This document shows, piece after piece, positions 27,445 to 35,826 of a stretch of DNA of 64,000 nucleotides. The translations under genes were made by a program, and so were the position numbers. Numbering within the stretch: the stretch's first letter is position 1; the number at the start of each line of letters is the position of its first letter. This stretch comes from Armatimonadota bacterium (GTDB lineage Bacteria; Armatimonadota; UBA5829; DTJY01), in assembly GCA_023511795.1 (NCBI GenBank), contig JAIMAU010000007.1:80206-144205 (forward strand). Reading direction: 5' to 3'. Below the pieces are notes generated by a model. That model searched no databases. It had not been told where the DNA came from and saw nothing but the letters and a program-made list of their open reading frames with translations.

Positions 27445-28098
27445 TTAACCTACCAGTATATCGAGCGGCGTATTCGATACTTTTCGTTTTATTCGCGCCA
27501 GAGCATTATCCACCGATTTTGTTTTGCACTGAAGCTCGGACGCAATCTCCCTGTACGACTTGCCGACTCGATACCCAGAAAGCACCCGCCATTCGAAGTC
27601 GCTTAGCATTTGCTGAAGCCTTTCTTGCAGCTGATTCGAATCTTCCTGCTTGAGCACCACCTCTTCTGGGTCGACGACATTCTCAGAAGTAAGAATGTCG
27701 GAAAGCGTCCATTCGGAACTCGACTCATCGGGCGGCGACTCAAGCGAAAGAGAGGTGTTCAGCGGAATTTGCTTCTGGCGCGTAGCGGTCTTAATGGCGG
27801 TGATAATGTGCCGCTGGATGCAGATTCTGGCAAACGCAGGGAATGAAATTGCTTTGTCGGCTCTATAATCCACCACAGCTTGCCAGAGGCCAATCATCCC
27901 GACCTGCAGAAGGTCTTCTTTCTCTGCGCCCACAAGGAAATAAGATCTCACTTTGTTGCGAACAAGGTTTCTGTATTTATAGAGAAGATACTCGGCGGCT
28001 TGCTCTTCACCCGCCTGCGCACGCTCGACGACTCCGGCGTCCGACATACCTTCGTATTGAGCATGCCTTTGTGGCACAAGGTCCTGATCGTATTCCAT
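27445..28098 (-). CDS. RNA polymerase sigma factor, SigH-like
   Basis: A 217-residue sigma-70-family factor closest in pattern to sporulation SigH. Region 2 reads YLLYKYRNLVRNKVRSYFLVGAEKEDLLQ with the following VGMIGLWQAVVDY and FPAFARICIQRHIITAIKTA. Region 4 has LSGYRVGKSYREIASELQCKTKSVDNALARIKRK with the helix-turn-helix. It is one base overlapped with the DUF4342 gene (TAATG), so the two are translationally coupled. Target promoters unknown. Sporulation is not implied; similar factors occur in non-sporulating phyla. Confidence 0.9.
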   Translation of the reverse strand: MEYDQDLVPQRHAQYEGMSDAGVVERAQAGEEQAAEYLLYKYRNLVRNKVRSYFLVGAEKEDLLQVGMIGLWQAVVDYRADKAISFPAFARICIQRHIITAIKTATRQKQIPLNTSLSLESPPDESSSEWTLSDILTSENVVDPEEVVLKQEDSNQLQERLQQMLSDFEWRVLSGYRVGKSYREIASELQCKTKSVDNALARIKRKVSNTPLDILVG

Positions 28099-28463
28099 TA
28101 GCTAGCAGCCTCTCCTTGGTCCTTCTCCACCTCTATGACCAGTTTGCTGACCAGCAGGGCGGCGAGTCCGACGGCTACCGCAGTGGCAGCGCTAAGAACC
28201 ACTGGCATTTCGGTGAGCGTCCGATCGCCGTACCTGATTCTCAGCTTTCTAATCGGTCCGCCGCTTGTTATTTTTTGCAGCTCATCAGCCATTTCTACGC
28301 CCAGGGCAATCAAGTCTGCCCTGTCTTGCTTCTTTTTTTCTTCAAGCGCTGCTAGGGCTGCTACCACATCGCCCGAAGCTTCATTGAGTGCTTTTCGGGC
28401 GTCTGCATAGCTTACCCTTAGCCTGCTGCGAATGGCATCGATCTTTTCGAGCTCACTGTCCAA
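28098..28463 (-). CDS. DUF4342 protein with UBA-like N-terminus and membrane helix
   Basis: A 121-residue protein. Residues about 5-45 form a UBA/TS-N-like three-helix unit (IRSRLRVSYADARKALNEA, then GDVVAALAALEE). The middle carries GGPIRKLRIRYGDRTLTEMPV, diagnostic of DUF4342, and a C-terminal membrane helix spans about 88-108. It may tether the coupled sigma factor or another partner at the membrane; this is inference from the TAATG overlap. Confidence 0.82.
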   Translation of the reverse strand: MDSELEKIDAIRSRLRVSYADARKALNEASGDVVAALAALEEKKKQDRADLIALGVEMADELQKITSGGPIRKLRIRYGDRTLTEMPVVLSAATAVAVGLAALLVSKLVIEVEKDQGEAAS

Positions 28464-28610
28464 GCGGCATCACCCGCCAAATTATACACTAGCTTCTGAA
28501 GATATGCAATAGCGGTGGAAAGATTTTTGTGGAATATATTTTGAAGAAACTTTAGCAGAGCATGGTACATTAGGGCTGTGTTTGTGTTTTTACTTTGGCT
28601 TAGTGAAAAG

Positions 28611-28641
28611 AAAACCGCCGAGATTTAGTCTCGGCGGTTTT
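28611..28641. terminator. bidirectional intrinsic terminator
   Basis: A perfect 13-pair stem AAAACCGCCGAGA / TCTCGGCGGTTTT with a five-base loop. T-runs lie on both flanks when read in the appropriate direction. Confidence 0.75.
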
Positions 28642-28655
28642 TAACTTCTTGATTT

Positions 28656-28694
28656 AAAATCGGATGCCGACTATGTTAGTCGACGTCCGATTTT
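28656..28694 (-). terminator. terminator of the leftward PEP-CTERM gene
   Basis: The outer stem AAAATCGGA / TCCGATTTT encloses an inner stem CGACTA / TAGTCG. It lies 10 bases beyond the PEP-CTERM stop codon. Confidence 0.7.
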
Positions 28695-28704
28695 ATGTTT
28701 GGGG

Positions 28705-29562
28705 CTACCTTCTGCGTCGGATGAATCCGGCGAGTCCGAACAGGCCGGCGCCAAGCGCAAGCAAGCTTGTTGGCTCAGGCACCATGTTCCAGTTGCCTCG
28801 CCATGCGACGTCATCAACGTAGTTGTAGCCATGGGCTACCGCTGACCAGTTGCCAAGGATTAGGGTTGCTGGCGTGGATGTGTTAGCCCACCGAGCGCAC
28901 GTGTTGTCCATGGTCATGGTCATCTTCGGCGCAAGCGTGCTGTCTACATACCACTTGATTGTGCCTACACCTGCGCCGTAGTCGAATGACCAGGTTACTC
29001 TCCACCTGTGCCAGCCTAAGCTCCTAGGAGCAGCTGAACCAACGGTCCACGTAGTGCCGGCAAATGTTGGAGCAGTCACGCCATCCAGTTTGGCGTAGGT
29101 GTACGACCACATCAAGCAGTAGTAGTCGGTACTACCCCAACCCGTGCTGGTGTTGGTAATTGCGCCTGTGATGTAGCCAGCTGGCGAGTTTGTCGCAGTC
29201 CAAGAGGTGCACTTGGAAGTGACTACGCCCAAGCGAAGGTCGTCGTTCGGGCTGAAGGTCATGTCATCGTAGACCCAAGCCTCTGCCTGGCCTTCCTTGA
29301 AGTAGAACTGCTGGCTGTTGTTGTTGAAGTTGCGCCCAATCCTGTCAACGGTCGAGTTGCCCTGCCGTGCGGACCAATAACCAGTTCTCACCTGATATCC
29401 CTGGGCCGCAGTGCCTACGCTGAACGTACCCCAAGCACCTATGTTCCATGCGCCTAGATTTCCAGACTCAAAGCCGTCGAGAACTTCTAAGTCCCATGCA
29501 TATGCAGGGGCGATTGCGAGCGCCATTGCAACAACAGTTAAGGCTACTAATATCTTCTTCAT
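28705..29562 (-). CDS. PEP-CTERM sorting-domain protein (jellyroll-type)
   Basis: A 285-residue exported protein: signal peptide (about 1-22, ending APAYA), then a single beta-rich domain. The last 25 residues form the exosortase sorting signal: VPEPTS, a hydrophobic helix and an Arg-rich end (IRRRR). Exosortase should cleave it and anchor it at the surface, often with glycosylation. The start at 29562 follows AAGGAGAAAAAG. Its promoter module at 29846-29907 is shared with the other PEP-CTERM gene. No exosortase gene is in the window. Confidence 0.9.
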   Translation of the reverse strand: MKKILVALTVVAMALAIAPAYAWDLEVLDGFESGNLGAWNIGAWGTFSVGTAAQGYQVRTGYWSARQGNSTVDRIGRNFNNNSQQFYFKEGQAEAWVYDDMTFSPNDDLRLGVVTSKCTSWTATNSPAGYITGAITNTSTGWGSTDYYCLMWSYTYAKLDGVTAPTFAGTTWTVGSAAPRSLGWHRWRVTWSFDYGAGVGTIKWYVDSTLAPKMTMTMDNTCARWANTSTPATLILGNWSAVAHGYNYVDDVAWRGNWNMVPEPTSLLALGAGLFGLAGFIRRRR

Positions 29563-29845
29563 CTTTTTCTCCTTCACGCTGCAATTGTGCGTCAATCTAG
29601 TTTATGATTGACTTAGCGATCTTTGGATTTTCACCTCCTTCTCTCGCTTTTGGTGGTTAGCGGTTGGGATGCAAATGTAATTCTTTTTGCATCATTCTCG
29701 CTTTTGGCTAGGCTAGTTTCCCGGAGTGCTTTCTGTGCTTGGAGCTGATCAGACCTCCTGCAAGTTGCGACTGTTCTCGGCCGCATCTTCTTGCCTCGCA
29801 GGTTCTTTCTTGGTGCACGCGTCAGAGGATTTCCGTTACAAGCGC
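29563..29845 (-). promoter_or_regulatory. long 5' leader of the leftward PEP-CTERM gene
   Basis: About 283 bases separate the -10 box from the start codon. A stem GATGCAAA / TTTGCATC lies near 29669-29692, and a 12-base string TCTCGCTTTTGG occurs twice (about 29641 and 29694). No gene is seen. A regulatory leader is inferred from its length and the similar arrangement at the second PEP-CTERM gene. Confidence 0.45.
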
Positions 29846-29907
29846 ATAATACACCTTCTTCGCTGTCTTGTCAACCCCTATAATGAAAAACAGGTAAAAA
29901 TACTAGG
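29846..29907 (-). promoter_or_regulatory. PEP-CTERM promoter module, copy 3
   Basis: Reading leftward: CCTAGTA-TTTT-TACCTGTTTTT (29886-29907), exactly 11 bases, TTGACA (29869-29874), exactly 17 bases, TATTAT (29846-29851). The same element with the same spacing occurs twice before the PEP-CTERM gene at 40,808. The upstream box overlaps the end of the CvpA-like gene. Confidence 0.8.
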
Positions 29908-30417
29908 TTATTTTTCGGGAACAACAGCTGAATCTGGTCTATGAAAGTTGTAAAGCGCCTGAACGATTCGGTGGTAGGTGTCAAAATAGAGGAATTCCCT
30001 GCCCAAGGCTGAGTCTGTAATGAGCGAAGGGAGCTCTTTCGTGCCGGCGGCAAACACGATGGTTCGGACAAACACATGGTCGATGGTAATGCCAATCAAT
30101 ATGCCGCAAATTCCGCCAAGGAGAGGATCAAAAATTTCTGCAGATATGAGTGTTGCTTCGTAGACAAGCTTGCCCAGAAACCAAAGCAATGCTGACAGTA
30201 CAATAAATGGCGCTACAAAGGCAATGGTTTGGTTTGTTGCTGGATTCGCCGAAACCTTGATTGAGGCCGAAAGTGGGTCAGCAACCATATATGCGATTCG
30301 TACTGCCACGAGAACGGCGGCAAGGTCAAAAACGGCACGTCCAAAACCACGCTTGGTCTCTATTATCACAGCCAACGCAAGCATTATAATTGTTGCCAAA
30401 TCTACCCAGTTGCCCAT
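29908..30417 (-). CDS. CvpA-family-like membrane protein
   Basis: A 169-residue protein with about four membrane helices (about 5-20, 25-48, 65-85, 95-118) and a short cytoplasmic tail. The GNWVDLATIIMLAL start, followed by KRGFGRAVFDLAAVLVAV, matches the colicin V production (CvpA) family pattern. ATG 30417 is preferred over the longer frame to 30576, which would overlap the MEMO-like gene by 150 bases. Its stop overlaps the regulatory box of the downstream PEP-CTERM gene by one base. Confidence 0.7.
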   Translation of the reverse strand: MGNWVDLATIIMLALAVIIETKRGFGRAVFDLAAVLVAVRIAYMVADPLSASIKVSANPATNQTIAFVAPFIVLSALLWFLGKLVYEATLISAEIFDPLLGGICGILIGITIDHVFVRTIVFAAGTKELPSLITDSALGREFLYFDTYHRIVQALYNFHRPDSAVVPEK

Positions 30418-30425
30418 TGCTGAAC

Positions 30426-31298
30426 CTACCTGTCTATCTCGAGTGAAGCATATCCGACTACTTGAAGGTAATCGCCGGTTACATCGCCAGAGGTGCGATA
30501 TGCCAGCTGATGGCATAATGTTGCTCCTAAACCTTTGCAAGTCTCGATGGTGACCGCCGTTGGAACGACGCCGCACATTGAAATATCCATTTCTCTTACT
30601 ATTTTTATGAGTCCGTCGGCATCGAGCGCTAGGATTCGCTCAATTGCTGCCAAGTCCTTTCGCTTTGCTAATTGCTGAGATTCATAGTGAGAAAAATCAG
30701 TGCTTGCTATCACGACCGCATTTTCCCCTTGTAGGACTCTTGCTAATGCTTTGCCAAGGGTGTGCACGAACTCTGAAGCGTTTGGATCGTATATTGAGAC
30801 GCCTATGAGCAATGGAACAATTTTCACTTCTTGGCCTATTTTGGAGGCGATATACTGAAGAAAAGGCAGCTGAACTTCAATTGAGTGTTCTGCGCGGTGA
30901 GCGCGCGAATCCAGGACGGCGGCTGGGTATTCGGAAGCGATGTTTCTAGCGATTGCAGTATTGAGAGGAACATTGCCTAGTGGAGTGCGCCATGCTTTAT
31001 CGTCGGCGACGGCAACTGACGCCATTATCGGCCGATGGCTTGGGCCGATGAGCACAATATTGGGGGGAATTCCGTCTTCGGCAAGTCGGAGGTAGGCGTG
31101 TGCTGCGACCCGGCCTGAATATACGAAGCCGGCATGAGGGCTGACTAAACCAACAATTCGGCGCGCTCCTTCCCCTTTTACGTCGGGCAATCGCCCAGGG
31201 CCCCCAGGTCCAAGGAAGCATGATTCCACTTCTTCTATTAATGCCGCCTGCCCGGCTTCGTAAAACATCCCAGCAACAGCGGGTTGGCGTACTGACAT
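30426..31298 (-). CDS. MEMO1-family protein (AmmeMemoRadiSam system protein B)
   Basis: A 290-residue protein with the MEMO fold. It has RQPAVAGMFYEA at the start, VSPHAGFVYSGRVAAHAY, VLIGPSHR, HRAEHSIEVQLPFLQ, VIASTDFSHYE and a C-terminal CGVVPTAVTIE segment. The conserved His and Cys residues form the metal site seen in relatives. The usual partners (AMMECR1 and a radical SAM protein) are not adjacent here. The start is supported by GGAGGGGTAGC. Confidence 0.9.
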   Translation of the reverse strand: MSVRQPAVAGMFYEAGQAALIEEVESCFLGPGGPGRLPDVKGEGARRIVGLVSPHAGFVYSGRVAAHAYLRLAEDGIPPNIVLIGPSHRPIMASVAVADDKAWRTPLGNVPLNTAIARNIASEYPAAVLDSRAHRAEHSIEVQLPFLQYIASKIGQEVKIVPLLIGVSIYDPNASEFVHTLGKALARVLQGENAVVIASTDFSHYESQQLAKRKDLAAIERILALDADGLIKIVREMDISMCGVVPTAVTIETCKGLGATLCHQLAYRTSGDVTGDYLQVVGYASLEIDR

Positions 31299-31501
31299 GC
31301 TACCCCTCCTGCCGCATTTGTATATAAACATTATTCCACATTTGCGGCGAAGTTCCTTCTGACAACTCCTAATTTCCGGCTTTCAAAGGATAGTAACATG
31401 AAGGATTTCAATTGACAATGCGGGCATACATACACTACACTACTTCTGAAGCTTACGTCATTAGCGCTTTTCCATTCGTGTCGGAGAGGTATCCGGCTAA
31501 A

Positions 31502-33670
31502 ATGACTATCAAAACAAGTAAGTGCGGTCGCTCCTTGGATGACCAGGCTAAAGGCGGGGCAACTTCTAGACGCTTTGAGGTGCTTGCCGTCGCTGCTCTT
31601 CTCCTAATAGCTATTATCATCAGGGTGGTCTATATTCTCCAATACAAGAACAATACTCCATGTTATTCGGCGCCTATGATGGATTCGCAATATTACGATT
31701 TATGGGCTCAGAGGGTAGCCAGTGGGGAGGGGTATGGTGCCAAGCCGTTTTACATGGCGCCGCTTTACCCGTATGTGTTGGCGGGGATATACAGGGTATT
31801 TGGGCACAATTATGGGATTGTTTACATATTTCAGATGGTATTAGGTATAGGGAATCTAGTGATGGTGTACTTGATAGGGAGGAGGGTATTTGGGCATTGG
31901 GCAGGGGTTGTGGGGATGTTATTAGTGATGGGATATGGGCCGGTGATATATTTAGAGACCAAGTTATTGACTGAGACGTTATCGATAGCGATAGGGTTAG
32001 GGACTATATTGGTGTTTATGGGAGCTGTAGGTAGTGGTAGAGGCGTAAGGTATTTACTGGGGGGTATACTGGCTGGTTTAGGGGCGATTTGTCGAGCGAA
32101 CATGATAATATTTGGGATATTTGTTTTGGGATGGGTATTGATTAGTGGCGTGCGAGGGGTAGAGGGGTTAGGTAGGGGTATACGTAGTAGCGTTTTGGTA
32201 TTGGCGGGGATGATTTTGGTAGTAGGGTTAGTAGGGGTGAGGAACTACGTAGTAGGTAGGGATGTGGTAATGATATCGTCGAACGCGGGGATAAACTTTG
32301 CGCAGGGTAATTTAGGGAGGCGTGAGGGGATATTCACATATTTAGAGGGATTTAGTGGTTCGATAATAACGCAGGAGGATGAGGAGCGGAGGATAGCGTC
32401 GAGAGAGGTAGGGCATATAGTTAAGGCGTCTGAGTCATCGAGGTATTGGATTAGGGAGACGATTAGGTATATGAGGGGGCATATAGGTGAGACGTTTTTG
32501 TTATGGGTGAGGAAGGTTATATGGGTATTACACGGCAGGGAGGCGCCATGCAATTACAACATATATCTTGAGAGGGAGATGGTATGGGTATTGAGGTATT
32601 TGTTTGTACCGTATTGGATGATATTAGGGTTAGGGATGTATGGGTTTGTTAGGGGTATAGGCAGGGGTAGCAGGTATGGGATAAGTTTGGTAGGGTTGTA
32701 CATATTATCGATATTCGTGACGTTGGTAATATTCTCGGTAAGTTCGAGGTTTCGTGCGCCGATGGTTCCGGCGCTTGGGGTATTTGCTGGGTATGGGTTT
32801 ACACAAGCCATTAGTGGGTTTAGTAAGAGGTGTGTTGGTGTTTTAGCAGTTTGCCTTGGGCTTCCAATTTTAATCTCCCTGATACCCTATCCGGTGCCAT
32901 TGATAACTTCCGAGGCGCTAGCGAATCTCGGCGTTTCTTACTTAAGCTTAGGTGATGTTAAGGAAGCCGAGAAAAGATTAGAAGAAGCATTGGAGGTTGA
33001 TCCGGATTTCGCATATGCACATGTCAATTTGGGAACGGCATTGGCAATGCAGGGGAGGATGGAGGAGGCTGCAAATCATTTCTTAGAGGCGTTAAGGATC
33101 TATCCTAGCTCAGTCGAGGCTCACAGTAACCTTGGAAGCATACTGGCGATGCAGGGCAAGTTCGACGAAGCGTTGCGGCATTTTGCTGAGGCTGCTCACC
33201 TCAATCCAAATTCGGCCGAGGTTTTAAACAATTTAGGAAACGTGCTGGCAAAGTTGGGAGATTTAAATGGGGCGGCAGAGAGCTACTCGAAGGCTTTGAA
33301 GATTAATCCACGTTTTTCCCAAGCACATGCAAGCCTTGGAAATATCCTCATGCAGCAGGGCAGAATAAACGAAGCTATTGAACATTTTGAGTCGGCATTA
33401 GAAGCAAACCCTGACGACATAACCATACATTATAAGTTGGCGAACCTTTTGCTTAGACTCCGTAGGTTTGACGAGGCGATCAAACATTATAGGGAGATTT
33501 TAAAGCGTAACCCAGAAATTGGTAGGGTGCATAACAATCTTGCAGTAGCACTTTTCTTCAATGGCGATTATGCAGAAGCTTGGAAGGAAGTACGTCTTAG
33601 CGAGAGGTATGGAGTCAAACCAGCTCCGGGTTTCATTGAAGGTCTCGCTAAAAAGATGCCCGAGCCCTAA
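31502..33670 (+). CDS. GT-C (ArnT/GT39-like) glycosyltransferase fused to TPR repeats
   Basis: A 722-residue inner-membrane protein. Residues about 25-465 hold some eleven membrane helices with the GT-C first-loop acidic motif MMDSQYYDLWAQRVASGEGYG. The C-terminal part (about 469-700) is a run of TPR units (for example EALEVDPDFAYAHVNLGTAL). It ends in a motif shared by its paralogues, F-EGLAKKMPEP. It probably transfers sugars from polyprenyl donors to proteins or glycans. The frame is open from 31412; ATG 31502 is chosen by comparison with the paralogue at 38,159. Nucleotides about 31,740-32,830 are strikingly C-poor and G-rich compared with both ends. Confidence 0.82.
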   Translation: MTIKTSKCGRSLDDQAKGGATSRRFEVLAVAALLLIAIIIRVVYILQYKNNTPCYSAPMMDSQYYDLWAQRVASGEGYGAKPFYMAPLYPYVLAGIYRVFGHNYGIVYIFQMVLGIGNLVMVYLIGRRVFGHWAGVVGMLLVMGYGPVIYLETKLLTETLSIAIGLGTILVFMGAVGSGRGVRYLLGGILAGLGAICRANMIIFGIFVLGWVLISGVRGVEGLGRGIRSSVLVLAGMILVVGLVGVRNYVVGRDVVMISSNAGINFAQGNLGRREGIFTYLEGFSGSIITQEDEERRIASREVGHIVKASESSRYWIRETIRYMRGHIGETFLLWVRKVIWVLHGREAPCNYNIYLEREMVWVLRYLFVPYWMILGLGMYGFVRGIGRGSRYGISLVGLYILSIFVTLVIFSVSSRFRAPMVPALGVFAGYGFTQAISGFSKRCVGVLAVCLGLPILISLIPYPVPLITSEALANLGVSYLSLGDVKEAEKRLEEALEVDPDFAYAHVNLGTALAMQGRMEEAANHFLEALRIYPSSVEAHSNLGSILAMQGKFDEALRHFAEAAHLNPNSAEVLNNLGNVLAKLGDLNGAAESYSKALKINPRFSQAHASLGNILMQQGRINEAIEHFESALEANPDDITIHYKLANLLLRLRRFDEAIKHYREILKRNPEIGRVHNNLAVALFFNGDYAEAWKEVRLSERYGVKPAPGFIEGLAKKMPEP

Positions 33671-33747
33671 AGCTACTGTTGATTTGAGGGATTGGGACTG
33701 GTTGGAAATATCTTTTTAGGCTGTTTGTTGGGTTATAGGCAAGTGAT

Positions 33748-35826
33748 ATGGGTAAGTTTTCAAAGAAGCAGTTGGACTACACTCTCATACTTATTTTCTT
33801 TCTAGCGCTAGGCACGTTTGCCGCTTTTGCTCAGGTGCTTCGGCACGAGTTCATAAACTTAGATGATAATGTCTACGTGACGGAGAACCCCCAGGTCTTG
33901 CGAGGGCTTTCCATCGATAGCGTCAAATGGGCATTCACTGCCATTTATAGAGCAACCTGGCAACCGTTGATATGGCTTTCTTATATGCTTGATATGCAGG
34001 TTTATGGATTGAAGCCGATGGGCTTCCACCTGACAAATGTTATTTTTCACATCGCTAACGTACTTCTGTTATTTCTAGTTCTCAATCGTATGACTGAAAA
34101 ATTGTGGAGAAGCGCACTAGTTGCCGCTCTTTTTGCCGTCCATCCGTTGCATATCGAGTCGGTTGCATGGGTTGCAGAAAGGAAGGACGTCGTTAGTACT
34201 TTTTTCTGGATGTTTACGATGTGGGCGTATGTCCGATATGCCCTTTTACCTAAGGTCAGCACCTACATCCCGGTGGTTGTTTTCTTTGCACTAGGTTTGA
34301 TGGCAAAGCCGATGCTTGTCACCCTTCCTTTTGTGCTTCTTCTTCTTGATTATTGGCCTTTAAATCGTATAAGACCCGTTCGGGACTTGCAGTTGGAAAA
34401 GCCTTCAAAGGCAATTGGAAGGCTTGTTGTCGAAAAAATCCCGCTTTTTGTGCTGGCGTTGGCTTCAAGTGTACTTGCGGTTGTTGTGCAGAAAAAAGGA
34501 GGAGCATTGAGCTCCACTGAACTTGTGCCAGTTGGAGTGCGAATAGCAAATGCGCTTTATTCATATTCTGCTTATATAGTAAAAACTATTTGGCCCGTAA
34601 AGCTGGCAATTTTATATCCACATCCAGGCGACACACTAGCCATTTGGCAGGTTATCGGTTCGGCGGCACTGCTCATAATACTTACGATTTTTGCAATTCT
34701 GCTTGCAAAGGCTGGTCGTCAATTTGTAGCAGTTGGGTGGCTTTGGTTTATGGGTACGCTTTTGCCGGTGATAGGCATTGTGCAAATCGGCCCTCATGGG
34801 ATGGCTGATCGTTTTACTTATATTCCGCTGGTTGGGCTATTTATAATAGTTGCTTGGGGAATACCTGATGTGTTTTACTGTCAAAATAACGAATTATCGG
34901 CAGAAAATAGCCGATCGAGGTTCTCACATCCAACCGTTATTCCATTCTGCGCTTTAGTTGTCCTGGCGGCTTTGATTATATGTACGCAATTCCAGCTAAC
35001 CTATTGGAAGAATAACATAACGATATTCGCTCGTGCTCTTGAATGTACCAGACGCAATTACTTGATGCAAAACAATATGGGACTTAGCTTTGCCGCCCAA
35101 GGCAAGTATGAATTGGCTGTCAAACATTATGCTAGGGGCCTGGAACTTCGGCCTGATGATGCTCAGTTGAACAATAATATGGGTGTGTCATTGGCGGATC
35201 TTGGCAGAATTGATGAGGCGATGATGTATTACCACCGGGCGATTGAACTGGATCCAAAATATGCGATGGCGCACAATAACCTTGGTATCGCACTAGCACA
35301 AAAGGGCCGCTTGGAGGAAGCTATTAAACATTATGAGACTGCCATCAGGCTTAATCCAAATTTTGCCGAGGCGCACAATAACCTAGCTGTGGTTCTCGTC
35401 TCTTCGGGCAGGATTGATGAAGCTTTGGGGCACTATTTGGAGGCAATACGGATAAATCCCACCTATGCCAGTGCTCATATTAACTTAGCAAATGAGCTTG
35501 CGAAGTTAGGACAGTTAGACGATGCTGTTGAACACTACCGGGCAGCAGTTCAAATTCAGCCAGAGAATCCCATGCCTCATTATAAATTAGCAAACATACT
35601 GTTTAGACAAAAGAAATATAATGAAGCCATTAAGGAATACCGAGAAGTTCTGGAGCTTATGCCTAAACTTGCGGCGGCACACAATAATCTAGCGGTTGCG
35701 CTATACTTTGCTGGTAATTATGCCGGTGCTTGGGAGGAAGTGAAGCTTTCTCGGAAGTACGGCGGAAAAATACATCCTCAATTTCTTCATGCACTCTCAG
35801 AGAAAATGCCGGAGCCTAAGCAATGA
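33748..35826 (+). CDS. TMTC-like membrane protein with TPR repeats (copy 1)
   Basis: A 692-residue protein resembling eukaryotic TMTC O-mannosyltransferases. About ten membrane helices span residues 10-430, with HEFINLDDNVYVTENP (acidic DD in the first loop) and FAVHPLHIESVAWVAERKD in the second. The soluble C-terminus (about 437-680) consists of about seven TPR units. The same first-loop and AVHPL motifs recur in the next gene. It ends with the shared F-HALSEKMPEP motif. The following gene starts at the ATGA overlap. Confidence 0.82.
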   Translation: MGKFSKKQLDYTLILIFFLALGTFAAFAQVLRHEFINLDDNVYVTENPQVLRGLSIDSVKWAFTAIYRATWQPLIWLSYMLDMQVYGLKPMGFHLTNVIFHIANVLLLFLVLNRMTEKLWRSALVAALFAVHPLHIESVAWVAERKDVVSTFFWMFTMWAYVRYALLPKVSTYIPVVVFFALGLMAKPMLVTLPFVLLLLDYWPLNRIRPVRDLQLEKPSKAIGRLVVEKIPLFVLALASSVLAVVVQKKGGALSSTELVPVGVRIANALYSYSAYIVKTIWPVKLAILYPHPGDTLAIWQVIGSAALLIILTIFAILLAKAGRQFVAVGWLWFMGTLLPVIGIVQIGPHGMADRFTYIPLVGLFIIVAWGIPDVFYCQNNELSAENSRSRFSHPTVIPFCALVVLAALIICTQFQLTYWKNNITIFARALECTRRNYLMQNNMGLSFAAQGKYELAVKHYARGLELRPDDAQLNNNMGVSLADLGRIDEAMMYYHRAIELDPKYAMAHNNLGIALAQKGRLEEAIKHYETAIRLNPNFAEAHNNLAVVLVSSGRIDEALGHYLEAIRINPTYASAHINLANELAKLGQLDDAVEHYRAAVQIQPENPMPHYKLANILFRQKKYNEAIKEYREVLELMPKLAAAHNNLAVALYFAGNYAGAWEEVKLSRKYGGKIHPQFLHALSEKMPEPKQ

